In this document: positions 1 to 6,716 of the stretch, piece after piece
Position numbering within the stretch: the stretch's first letter is position 1
How the letters are laid out: every line of letters starts with the position of its first letter
NCBI RefSeq assembly: GCF_014191875.1
Contig: NZ_JACHXD010000014.1
Span: 1-64,000 of the forward strand
Length of the DNA: 64,000 nt
Direction: 5' to 3'
Origin: Pseudoduganella violacea
GTDB taxonomy: Bacteria; Pseudomonadota; Gammaproteobacteria; Burkholderiales; Burkholderiaceae_D
Program-made: the position numbers and the translations under genes
The notes under the pieces: generated by a model
Databases searched by the model: none
Told to the model about the DNA's origin: nothing
Seen by the model: only the letters and a program-made list of their open reading frames with translations

Positions 1-87
1 AATTCAGCATTGGGCAATCTGTCGCCCGCCGTCTATGAACGGAAAATGGCAGTGCGTGAACCTATTGTTGTGTCCGAAATTTCTTGA
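1..87 (+). mobile_element. IS3-family transposase, C-terminal end only (cut by window edge)
   Basis: Frame 1 reads NSALGNLSPAVYERKM... and stops at 85-87. The motif H/N-SALG-x-LSP-x-x-[FY]E is the usual C-terminus of the OrfB/DDE integrase of IS3-family elements, which lies after the last catalytic Glu. Only the last 28 residues are inside the window, so I cannot say whether the element is complete. The right terminal inverted repeat should lie within about the next 60 bases, but I could not define it without the left end. Confidence 0.7.
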
Positions 88-449
88 CCACCGCATACGC
101 ACCCGAAGATGAGAGTGCGTCTGTCACGCTGGACAGTGGCAAAGGACAAGTCGTGGCCTTCTGTTGGCCTTGTGGGCTGCGCGTTGGAGATGAGGTTGAG
201 AACCGCTTTTCCACCTTGGAGGGAAGTGCAAGTGCCGCTTATTTTCACGATTGGCCAGCCGAGGAAATAGAGGCGCTATCCTCCGAATGGATAGAGCGCA
301 CCGGACCGTATTCATATAAAGGCCGGGGCCGCGTCGTCGATGAGGCCGAAGGGCTTATTGAGGTTAACGGGTTTTTAATCGAACTTAGTAATGTACTTGG
401 TGATGGCTACGTTGACTTTGAAATCAAGCGCCTTGACGTTCAAGCATAG
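84..449 (+). CDS. hypothetical protein, 5' end probably replaced by the IS element
   Basis: This 121-residue reading frame has no in-frame ATG near its beginning. The first possible start is a TTG at 84 that overlaps the transposase stop codon, and the frame is open only back to 60. The protein is acidic, with CWPCGLR (about residues 29-35) and a C-terminal half rich in beta-forming residues. No domain is recognised. The lack of a normal start and the contact with the transposase suggest the gene lost its 5' end to the insertion and is now a fragment. An alternative is a short intact gene starting at TTG. Base composition is less GC-rich than the core of the window. Confidence 0.45.
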   Translation: MTTAYAPEDESASVTLDSGKGQVVAFCWPCGLRVGDEVENRFSTLEGSASAAYFHDWPAEEIEALSSEWIERTGPYSYKGRGRVVDEAEGLIEVNGFLIELSNVLGDGYVDFEIKRLDVQA

Positions 450-529
450 CGAAGACAAAATCGGCCAAGAGCTGACGCTGGGTACGGATAGCGATCTTTT
501 CGCGAAAAAACATTGGAGCGGCAGCGGAA

Positions 530-802
530 ATGACTAAGTGGTGCAATTACTGCAGGGTTGTGGATCTTATTGCGTTTTGGGGGGCGCTGCGTGAAGCGAA
601 ATGGAAACGGCCCGCGCTGTTCATCTGCTCTCTTGTAATGGGAGGGGGGGCGGCATTTGTAACCTGGATGCTATTCGGACAGGAAGAATATAAATTCTTT
701 CCCTTCCTCTCACTACCAATCGTGACTCTTGGATTTCTTGGCGTGTTGGTTGCACTCAAGGGGTGCGATGCTTGTGTTGCCAAAATGTTTGGAAGCGCGT
801 AG
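530..802 (+). CDS. small membrane protein, two predicted transmembrane segments
   Basis: The 90-residue product has two hydrophobic stretches (about residues 30-50 and 58-77) with a short polar loop (GQEEYK) between them and two cysteines near each end. This suggests a small inner-membrane protein. It starts at ATG 530 behind a weak purine stretch. No family is recognised. It lies in the accessory patch between a truncated gene and the HEPN-motif protein. A role with either is only a guess. Confidence 0.45.
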   Translation: MTKWCNYCRVVDLIAFWGALREAKWKRPALFICSLVMGGGAAFVTWMLFGQEEYKFFPFLSLPIVTLGFLGVLVALKGCDACVAKMFGSA

Positions 803-973
803 TTTCTGACTGTGGTCGAAACTATCGTAGGTTTCGTACTTTGGTGGTCGTGGGGCTCCTGTTCGCGGTGACGTCGCTTGCACGAACGCGTACTATCGGC
901 CAATAGCCGCCGGATGTATCTGTAATAAATAAGGAAATCTGTGAAGAAATTGTTTGCTTTAAAGGAGTAGTTA

Positions 974-1768
974 ATGGTTCAGTTGCAACGACCGAAAATC
1001 GCAACTCCTGAAAGTGCCAAAATACTTTATTGCATTCACGAGACTGGCTCTCTTCTCATCGGGGACCGTTTTCTTCCGGGTTACATCGCGGACTGTATCC
1101 AGATGACAGAAGGGCTCGGTCACCTTCATAAGCTGCTTATCGCTCAGGAAGGTGCTAAGTGGAACACCGACCAAGAAATCTTAGCTCGCCTTATTGCGCA
1201 AGCTGACGATACCATACGATGGGCGAAAGAGATTCGTAGCGAGAGTTATCATCAAATTCACACGCTCACCTTTCTAAGTGAATGGTCCGCTCAAGAAGCT
1301 GGTACCGAGAATGTCATAGCAGCTATTCTTGAAACCATTAAGGACGCTGCCAACGTAGCTGCTTCAAAATTTTCCGTTGGACGATATGACATGAAAGATT
1401 GGCCATGGGTGAACGAAAAATGTCTTGAGATAGCGCAGAAACTAGACCAAAAAGCGAAAGAGAAAACTGCGGATGGGGGCTGGGACATCTCTGCAAGACT
1501 TGCTGTTTTATTTGGATGGTTGGGCGTCACTTTGAAAGTAGAGCCTGAAGTTGCAGCCAAATATAACGAGGCTTCCATGGTACGTAATGTTATTGTCCAT
1601 CGGTATGGACGGCTCGGGACTAACGATGTTAAGCGAGCGCCTCATTTGTCCGAATGGATTGGCAAAACCGTACCTATGACCAAGGATAGACTTGCTGAAT
1701 ATCACCAAGCCATAGTCGATGTTCACCTAGCAGTGATGAATGGCGTGCTCGCCAATGGCTGGAAATAA
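974..1768 (+). CDS. HEPN-motif protein of unknown function
   Basis: The 264-residue protein starts at ATG 974 behind a strong AGGAG (962-966). It is mostly alpha-helical by composition. Near the C-terminus it has R-N-V-I-V-H (Arg204 to His209), an exact R-N-x3-H motif of the HEPN superfamily, whose members are often RNA-cleaving toxins or defence effectors. Many HEPN-like proteins are inactive, however, and the rest of the sequence matches nothing I can name. It is AT-richer than the rest of the window and sits in an accessory patch with an IS remnant, in keeping with horizontal gain. I see no obvious partner nucleotidyltransferase (MNT) or antitoxin gene beside it. Confidence 0.6.
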   Translation: MVQLQRPKIATPESAKILYCIHETGSLLIGDRFLPGYIADCIQMTEGLGHLHKLLIAQEGAKWNTDQEILARLIAQADDTIRWAKEIRSESYHQIHTLTFLSEWSAQEAGTENVIAAILETIKDAANVAASKFSVGRYDMKDWPWVNEKCLEIAQKLDQKAKEKTADGGWDISARLAVLFGWLGVTLKVEPEVAAKYNEASMVRNVIVHRYGRLGTNDVKRAPHLSEWIGKTVPMTKDRLAEYHQAIVDVHLAVMNGVLANGWK

Positions 1769-1868
1769 CGGTGACGGGCCGTAGGCGCAAGCAGTCTCCG
1801 GCCTCGCCACTGGTGGCAGACGACCAGCTTTGAACTAATGCAAGAGTGTAAATAGATCAATTCCTAGC

Positions 1869-2402
1869 TCATTTGCATCGCGAATACATGAACGATGCTC
1901 GTGGTTCGTGACCGAGGTTGGGGTGGACGATATAGCGTTCCAACCGGCCTTCACGCTTGAAGCCGGATTTTTCCAGCGTGCGTGCCGACGGAAGATTTTC
2001 GGTATCGCAGGTGGCCTGGATGCGGAAGTAGTCCGGCAGGGCGAGGGCGGCATCGCAGAAAGCCACAATGGCCTCGGGCATCAGGCCCGCGCCCCAATAT
2101 TGGCGGCCCAATACATAGCCGATGTCCACTGTATGCGAGAAAACCAGCGCATCCAGCATGCCAATCGGGACGTCTTCACGCTCCGCCAGCGCCAGGATAT
2201 ATGGGCGGCTTTGATTGCTCTCCCACCGGTTGATGCAGCCTTCGATGAAATTTTTAGTTTGACGCAGCGTTTTATGCGGCCGCCAGACCATATAGCGCGC
2301 TACGTCCATATCCTGGGTATAGGCCTCAAAAATCAAAGCGGCGTCCTCGGGACGCGGTTCGCGCAGAACCAGTCTTTGCGTGCGGAGCAGGGTGGGAAGC
2401 AT
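1869..2402 (-). CDS. GNAT-family N-acetyltransferase (RimJ/RimL-like)
   Basis: The 177-residue protein begins with L-x-T-x-R-L-V-L-R-E-P, the usual opening of the RimJ/RimL-type acetyltransferase subgroup. It has the acetyl-CoA binding region around QYWGAGLMPEA and ends with the ENLPSARTLEKSGF segment typical of GNAT beta-5/alpha-4. These enzymes move acetyl groups from acetyl-CoA to amines on proteins or small molecules, and the substrate here is not predictable. It is a single gene, transcribed away from the glycosyltransferase that follows. Confidence 0.85.
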   Translation of the reverse strand: MLPTLLRTQRLVLREPRPEDAALIFEAYTQDMDVARYMVWRPHKTLRQTKNFIEGCINRWESNQSRPYILALAEREDVPIGMLDALVFSHTVDIGYVLGRQYWGAGLMPEAIVAFCDAALALPDYFRIQATCDTENLPSARTLEKSGFKREGRLERYIVHPNLGHEPRASFMYSRCK

Positions 2403-2497
2403 GTTGATATTGCCAAATATTGAAGATATTTATTGAAACTTTAACTCATTTGCAAGTCCGTGTCATCGTGGTCTTGACTTAACGGTCGATGAAGAAA

Positions 2498-2519
2498 AGG
2501 CGCCGCGGCGCCTATTTTT
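2498..2519. terminator. perfect GC hairpin with T run (terminator-like)
   Basis: AGGCGCC-GC-GGCGCCT (2498-2513) is a perfect inverted repeat followed by ATTTTT on the + strand and preceded by AAAA, so it could act in both directions. There is no + strand gene upstream within the intergenic region. It may stop read-through from the accessory patch or act as an attenuator before the glycosyltransferase. It also argues that the in-frame ATG at 2489, which lies before it, is not the real start of that gene. Confidence 0.55.
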
Positions 2520-2578
2520 CTGGCCTCGGCGCGATTGATACATTACGATACATGCGACTCTACCCATGCTTAATCAAT

Positions 2579-4114
2579 ATGCAATCAATGTTTCTTCCCG
2601 CCGCAGCGCTGCCTTCCGGCCGTCGTCTTTCCAATCTGCTGATCGTGCTCGGACTGGCGCAGATCCTGATCTGGGGCGTGGCGGCAGGGCTGGCATATAG
2701 TTCGACCGAGCTGGATTCGGCTGAGCAGCTGGTGTGGGGCGCCGCCATCGAAGGCGGCTACTGGAAGCATCCGCCGCTGCCGTCGTGGATCATGAACGGC
2801 GTGTTGCGGTTTACCGATCCTTCGGTGGCGCTGCCGCTGATGATGGCGCAGGCGGCCATCGTGATCGCGCTGGCGCTGAGTTGGCGCCTGGCGCGCGAGT
2901 TCCTGCCGCCGGCGCAGGCCGCGTTGTCGGTGCTGCTGACGTCCTTGGTCCTGTACCACAACGCGGGCGCCGACAGTTACAACCACAATACGGCGTTGCT
3001 GCCGTTCCAGGCGGCGGCGACCCTGGCTTTCTTCCTGGCGACGCGGCGCGACAGCTTGCTGTATTGGGCGGGCGCGGGCTTTTTCGCAGGCCTGTCGATT
3101 CTGGTGAAGTATGTGGCGGTCATGCCGTTGGCCGGCCTGTTGCTGTATTTGCTGCTGGACCGCAGCCTGCACCACCGTCGCACGCTGATTGGCCTGCTGC
3201 TGGGCGCCGCCGTCTGTGCGTTGACGCTTAGTCCGCACCTGCTTTGGTTGCAGCAGAACGATTACGCGCCGTTCCAGTATGCGCAGTCGGTGGTGCTGCC
3301 GCTGCAAGGCTTCGGCGCGAAGCTGGGCAGTGTCGCTTCCTTCCTCGTCACCCAGCTTTATCGCGTGCTGCCCTTGCTGCTGGTGCTGGCGCTGCTGGCA
3401 TGGCGCCGTCCGCGTGAAAAGAAAGAGGCGATGCCCTTGCAACAGCGCGACCGCCTGTTTATCTGGATTGCCACCTTGTCGCCGTTGGTCGTGACGATCC
3501 TGTTCGGACTTGCCTCGGGCACCCGCCTGGAGGCGCGCTGGGGCGCCAATGCCTTCCTGCTTAGCGGCCTGCTGGCGGTGATGTTGCTGCGTCCCGTGAC
3601 GACGGCGGGCCTACTGAAGCTGATTACGGTGCTGACGGTGGGCGTGCATGTGCTGTTATGCGCCGGCCTGGTACTGGGCAAGTCCATGGTGGCCGAACAC
3701 TTCGGCCGCACCACGCGCGCCAATTTCCCGGCGGCCGAACTGGCGCAGGCAACGCAGCAGGCCTGGCGCACGCACACCACGGCGCCGCTGCGCATCGTGG
3801 CTACTGACATCTGGCTGGGCGGGAATCTGCGCGCCTTCGGCCTGCCGGACATCGCGGTGCTGATCGATGGCAGCCACCATAAATCCCCCTGGGTGCGGCG
3901 CGAGGACGTGCGCAATTGCGGCGCGATGGTGCTGGACGATCAGAGCAAGGATGGCCGCGCCGGTCCCGTCAATCCGCCCGAACAACTGGCGCTGATCGCG
4001 GGCGCCGCCACCACGGGCACCTGGCAACTGGCCTGGGGTAACGATATGAAGCAGCGCCGCACCGTGCGCTGGGCTTATCTGCCGCCGCAGGATCCTTCGC
4101 GCTGCGCCCAATGA
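2579..4114 (+). CDS. membrane glycosyltransferase, ArnT/PMT-like (GT39/GT83 type)
   Basis: A membrane protein of about 511 residues with around 10-12 hydrophobic segments. The first periplasmic loop holds E-L-D-S-A-E-Q followed by GGYWKHPPLPSW, the acidic motif and loop found in lipid-linked sugar transferases of the ArnT/PMT superfamily. Such enzymes move a sugar from a polyprenyl-phosphate donor to a lipid A, protein or glycan acceptor on the periplasmic face. The C-terminal region is a soluble domain. In-frame ATGs at 2489, 2552, 2579 and 2588 are all possible. I prefer 2579 or 2588, because 2489 precedes a terminator-like hairpin and the extra N-terminus is unlike the family. No start has a clear ribosome-binding site. 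The 3' end overlaps the convergent gene by 40 bases. Confidence 0.75.
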   Translation: MQSMFLPAAALPSGRRLSNLLIVLGLAQILIWGVAAGLAYSSTELDSAEQLVWGAAIEGGYWKHPPLPSWIMNGVLRFTDPSVALPLMMAQAAIVIALALSWRLAREFLPPAQAALSVLLTSLVLYHNAGADSYNHNTALLPFQAAATLAFFLATRRDSLLYWAGAGFFAGLSILVKYVAVMPLAGLLLYLLLDRSLHHRRTLIGLLLGAAVCALTLSPHLLWLQQNDYAPFQYAQSVVLPLQGFGAKLGSVASFLVTQLYRVLPLLLVLALLAWRRPREKKEAMPLQQRDRLFIWIATLSPLVVTILFGLASGTRLEARWGANAFLLSGLLAVMLLRPVTTAGLLKLITVLTVGVHVLLCAGLVLGKSMVAEHFGRTTRANFPAAELAQATQQAWRTHTTAPLRIVATDIWLGGNLRAFGLPDIAVLIDGSHHKSPWVRREDVRNCGAMVLDDQSKDGRAGPVNPPEQLALIAGAATTGTWQLAWGNDMKQRRTVRWAYLPPQDPSRCAQ

Positions 4115-4677
4115 ATTCCGTCGCGCATATTGCCGAAGGCTTGTAGTACACGGGTGGCTGGATAGTCCTCGAATACGGGATAGCGATCCCGATAATAGCA
4201 ATACCAGTAGCTCCGCACGCGGCGCGCGGTGGTCGCGAAATGGCCGGGATTCTGTGTCAGATATCTGGCATACATAGACTGGTCGAGCAGGGGCAGGGCT
4301 TGGTCTATCCTCTGGATAATCTCGATAACGTATTCGCCCACCAGTTGAATGACGTAGGGAGCTATCCAGTTTTCACCGCGTGTGAGTAGACGTTGCAGGC
4401 ACGCTTCTCGTACGTGGCCGTCGGCATGACGGGTACCGAGGCAGAGCGCCATGGTTTGCGAAGGCTGGCAATTGACTGCGAGAGCGAGCAGGCTTTCCGC
4501 CGGATAGTAAACGCGGCTGGGGATGACCAGGGTTTCTCCATCAAGATAGACCTGAAATGAGTATCGCGGCGCACCTAGCCTGTTTTCATTGAGCATGGAA
4601 AGCAGTTCAGGTGCGTAAGCCGATAGCGCCCGGGGAAAGGCCTGGATTTCAAGACGGTCTTGAGCGGAAGAGTGCAT
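4075..4677 (-). CDS. hypothetical protein
   Basis: A 200-residue protein starting at ATG 4677 and ending inside the 3' end of the convergent glycosyltransferase. It carries alternating hydrophobic and charged helices, a Tyr-rich segment (RSYWYCYYRDRY, about residue 155) and no signal peptide. I recognise no family. It lies 14 bases downstream of the TetR gene on the same strand and is likely co-transcribed with it. Confidence 0.6.
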   Translation of the reverse strand: MHSSAQDRLEIQAFPRALSAYAPELLSMLNENRLGAPRYSFQVYLDGETLVIPSRVYYPAESLLALAVNCQPSQTMALCLGTRHADGHVREACLQRLLTRGENWIAPYVIQLVGEYVIEIIQRIDQALPLLDQSMYARYLTQNPGHFATTARRVRSYWYCYYRDRYPVFEDYPATRVLQAFGNMRDGIHWAQREGSCGGR

Positions 4678-4691
4678 TTTTCGGAATCCGT

Positions 4692-5321
4692 TTAAACGGT
4701 GCGTTGGACCAGTTGCAAGGCGGCGCGGATATGCGCGGCCGCATCCCATTCCGGCATCGGCGAAATCAGGCCCAGGGCCATGCGCCGCAGCGGCTCGCCG
4801 ATGGCCATCCCCAGCAGCAGTTCGCAGAAGATGCGCGGTTCGCCGATCACGATCAGCTTGCGGCTGCGCTGGCGCTCCAGCCAGTCCACCAGCATTTCCG
4901 TACCGCGCTCGATGCCGTTGCGCTGGTAGATGGCCAGCATCTCGGCGCGTCCCGGAAATTCCGTGGTCAACAGGCGGAACAGGCCGACCGCTTCGGCCGA
5001 TAGCACGCTGCGCGCAATCGCCAGCAGCATGCGTTCCAGGGCCGGAAAGACCTGACCGGTTTTGCCCACATCCTCCAGCAGCAGCGGCGCGAAAGCATCC
5101 GTCATATGGCGCACCACCAGGCCCACCAGCTCCTCGCGGTTGGCGGCGTGGCGGTATATGGTCTTCTTCGCCAGGCCGGCGTGTTTGGCCACAGCCTCCA
5201 TCGTAGTCGCCGCGTAGCCCTGGTTCAGCAGCAGCCAGGTGGTGGACGCCAGCATCGCTGCCACCACTTCTTCCTCGGGCCGCGCCGGCCTGCCGCGCTG
5301 TTTCGCAGATGTTTCGCTCAT
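4692..5321 (-). CDS. TetR/AcrR-family transcriptional regulator
   Basis: 209 residues. The N-terminal helix-turn-helix runs through TTWLLLNQGYAATTMEAVAKHAG-LAKKTIYRH (about residues 27-60), the signature layout of TetR DNA-binding domains, and the C-terminal half is the helical ligand-binding and dimerisation domain. The start at 5321 has AGGAGG just upstream. It is divergent from the phloroglucinol-hydrolase-like gene, with a palindrome between the two promoters. The plain prediction is a repressor that controls itself and the neighbour and responds to an aromatic ligand. In the phl system of Pseudomonas, TetR-type repressors (PhlF, PhlH) control phlG-type genes. Confidence 0.9.
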   Translation of the reverse strand: MSETSAKQRGRPARPEEEVVAAMLASTTWLLLNQGYAATTMEAVAKHAGLAKKTIYRHAANREELVGLVVRHMTDAFAPLLLEDVGKTGQVFPALERMLLAIARSVLSAEAVGLFRLLTTEFPGRAEMLAIYQRNGIERGTEMLVDWLERQRSRKLIVIGEPRIFCELLLGMAIGEPLRRMALGLISPMPEWDAAAHIRAALQLVQRTV

Positions 5322-5371
5322 TCCCGCCTCCTGAATCGTCCTGCCGGTATTTTAACCCAACGAAGAATAAA

Positions 5372-5401
5372 GAAACGTACATCGTTTCCTTAATATATAA
5401 T
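5372..5401 (+). promoter_or_regulatory. TetR operator palindrome and promoter of the hydrolase gene
   Basis: GAAACG-TACAT-CGTTTC (5372-5388) is a perfect 6-bp inverted repeat with a 5-base spacer in the divergent intergenic region. It is followed by TATAAT at 5396-5401, a perfect -10 box for the + strand gene. The palindrome covers the -35 to spacer region of that promoter. It also lies over the likely -35 of the opposite promoter, whose -10 TAAAAT reads on the - strand at 5349-5354. Binding here would repress both genes. Confidence 0.65.
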
Positions 5402-5431
5402 CGGCTTCCCAACAAGCGAAGGAGCGTTGTT

Positions 5432-6133
5432 ATGAAACCGAATCACACTGCAGCACAATGGGATCTGCCCGAAATCGAACAACTGCTGGAACGCCGGCCG
5501 GTGCGGCTGGAAACCGGCATCACGCGCAATGCGGCCGGCCAACTGGTGGTGGCGGTACGCACCGATATGCACGGCTGCAAGGGCCGCATGCTGGACTGGT
5601 GGTTCAAGTATTTCGAGACCACCCAGCACATCAAATGGTGGCACCCGCATGACCATGTGGAGCACCGCGGCTGGGACAGCAAATGGAAGAAGGGGGAGAG
5701 CTATATCGGCGCATCGATCCACGCCGTCGAATCGTTGTGTGACATTCCGCCGGTGGCGGCCAAGCTGAAATTCCACGCGCCGGAAGAGGCTTTCGCGCCG
5801 GACCGTTTGCGCCAAGCCTATGCCCAGGGCGATGTGGCGGCAGCGGTGTATGCCCGCATCGGTTTCGGCGACCATATTCAGCTCGATGAGGATGGCGACC
5901 CGCAGGACGGCCATATGCTGCATATCGCCACCGATACGCCCTTTGGCTGCGTGCTGCGCAGCCGCTTTCTGCTCGGCCTATCCGCCGCCCAGCCGGTGGA
6001 CGAGGTGCCGGACAATCTGGGCCTGAGTCTGATGCGCCATTGCTATACCGAGTTTACCTACCTGAGCCGCTTCCTGCCTTCGCTGTACTACGGCGAGCAT
6101 GCGAACGGGGAAGCCGTGCCGCTGCCTTGGTAA
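5432..6133 (+). CDS. 2,4-diacetylphloroglucinol hydrolase (PhlG)-like protein
   Basis: The 233-residue protein starts at ATG 5432 behind AAGGAG (5419-5424). It has the features of the DAPG hydrolase family: a WWF motif, then W-W-H-P-H-D-H-V-E-H, with the histidines expected to bind zinc, and later H-C-Y-T-E-F. PhlG cleaves a carbon-carbon bond in 2,4-diacetylphloroglucinol, releasing acetate and monoacetylphloroglucinol. Here the substrate could be DAPG made by competitors or another acylphloroglucinol. No DAPG synthesis genes are seen in the window, so detoxification is more likely than self-regulation. The TetR gene next door is its probable regulator. Confidence 0.8.
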   Translation: MKPNHTAAQWDLPEIEQLLERRPVRLETGITRNAAGQLVVAVRTDMHGCKGRMLDWWFKYFETTQHIKWWHPHDHVEHRGWDSKWKKGESYIGASIHAVESLCDIPPVAAKLKFHAPEEAFAPDRLRQAYAQGDVAAAVYARIGFGDHIQLDEDGDPQDGHMLHIATDTPFGCVLRSRFLLGLSAAQPVDEVPDNLGLSLMRHCYTEFTYLSRFLPSLYYGEHANGEAVPLPW

Positions 6134-6134
6134 G

Positions 6135-6635
6135 TCAGTCGCCGAGAACGGCCGCCTGCTGTGACAGGCGGTCCGCTTCGTTGTTCCTATGGCGCGGTAT
6201 CCAGCGCAGGGCCACTTGCGACAAGAGGCCCATCAGCTGGGTGACGCGCGCGCGGTGCGCTTCCAGCCCCTTGGCGTTGGCGGCCTGCTGCAGCACGTCG
6301 TAAATCACCACCTGGCTGTCGCCATGTACCAGCAGCTCCGGCACCCGCATTTGCACGGCCGTTTCCAGCAGCGCGATCAGGGCCAGGTATTCGGCATCGC
6401 CGCTGCTGCCATGGCCGGCGCGCCTGCTGATTTCGATCCGTTCGCCGGCGGGACCGGCCAGCAGGCCGCCAATGCCGATGCGGCCCGGATTCGGATGGGC
6501 GGAACCGTCGAACCAGGCGCGCCAGGCGGTGGGGGAGGTATCCAGACTTGTTTTTTGCCGCGCCAGCTTTTCGGCGCGGGCGCGTTCAGTGGCAGCCAGC
6601 CGGCGCGGATTTGGCGGTAATACAGATAAGGTCAT
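6135..6635 (-). CDS. RNase H-fold protein (RnhA-like)
   Basis: 166 residues from ATG 6635; a GTG at 6692 would add 19 residues. It has the four acidic elements of RNase HI in order: F-D-G-S-A-H-P-N-P-G, the Glu in G-D-A-E-Y-L-A-L, H-G-D-S-Q-V-V and H-R-N-N-E-A-D-R-L. The last motif is the His loop and final Asp. The protein probably cleaves RNA in RNA-DNA hybrids or acts on structured RNA. An N-terminal basic stretch of about 40 residues precedes the fold. The 3' end lies two bases from the convergent hydrolase gene. Confidence 0.85.
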   Translation of the reverse strand: MTLSVLPPNPRRLAATERARAEKLARQKTSLDTSPTAWRAWFDGSAHPNPGRIGIGGLLAGPAGERIEISRRAGHGSSGDAEYLALIALLETAVQMRVPELLVHGDSQVVIYDVLQQAANAKGLEAHRARVTQLMGLLSQVALRWIPRHRNNEADRLSQQAAVLGD

Positions 6636-6648
6636 GCTGATAAGTTTA

Positions 6649-6679
6649 TTGACAACAGTATTCGATCTTGCAAGACTAT
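6649..6679 (+). promoter_or_regulatory. probable sigma-70 promoter of the S9 peptidase gene
   Basis: TTGACA at 6649-6654 is a perfect -35 box. A weak -10 (GACTAT, 6674-6679) follows after 19 bases, and AAGACT would give 17. It lies about 40 bases before the S9 peptidase ribosome-binding site. The strong -35 makes this the best promoter candidate in this gap. Confidence 0.4.
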
Positions 6680-6716
6680 GAAGCGCTTTCACCCGTATCC
6701 TAACAGGAGATTGTTT

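Noticed and set aside
1769..1868. Possible CRISPR or repeat array in the gap after the HEPN gene
   Set aside because: Only a short local palindrome (CCACTGGTGG) is seen; no spaced repeats here or elsewhere in the window.
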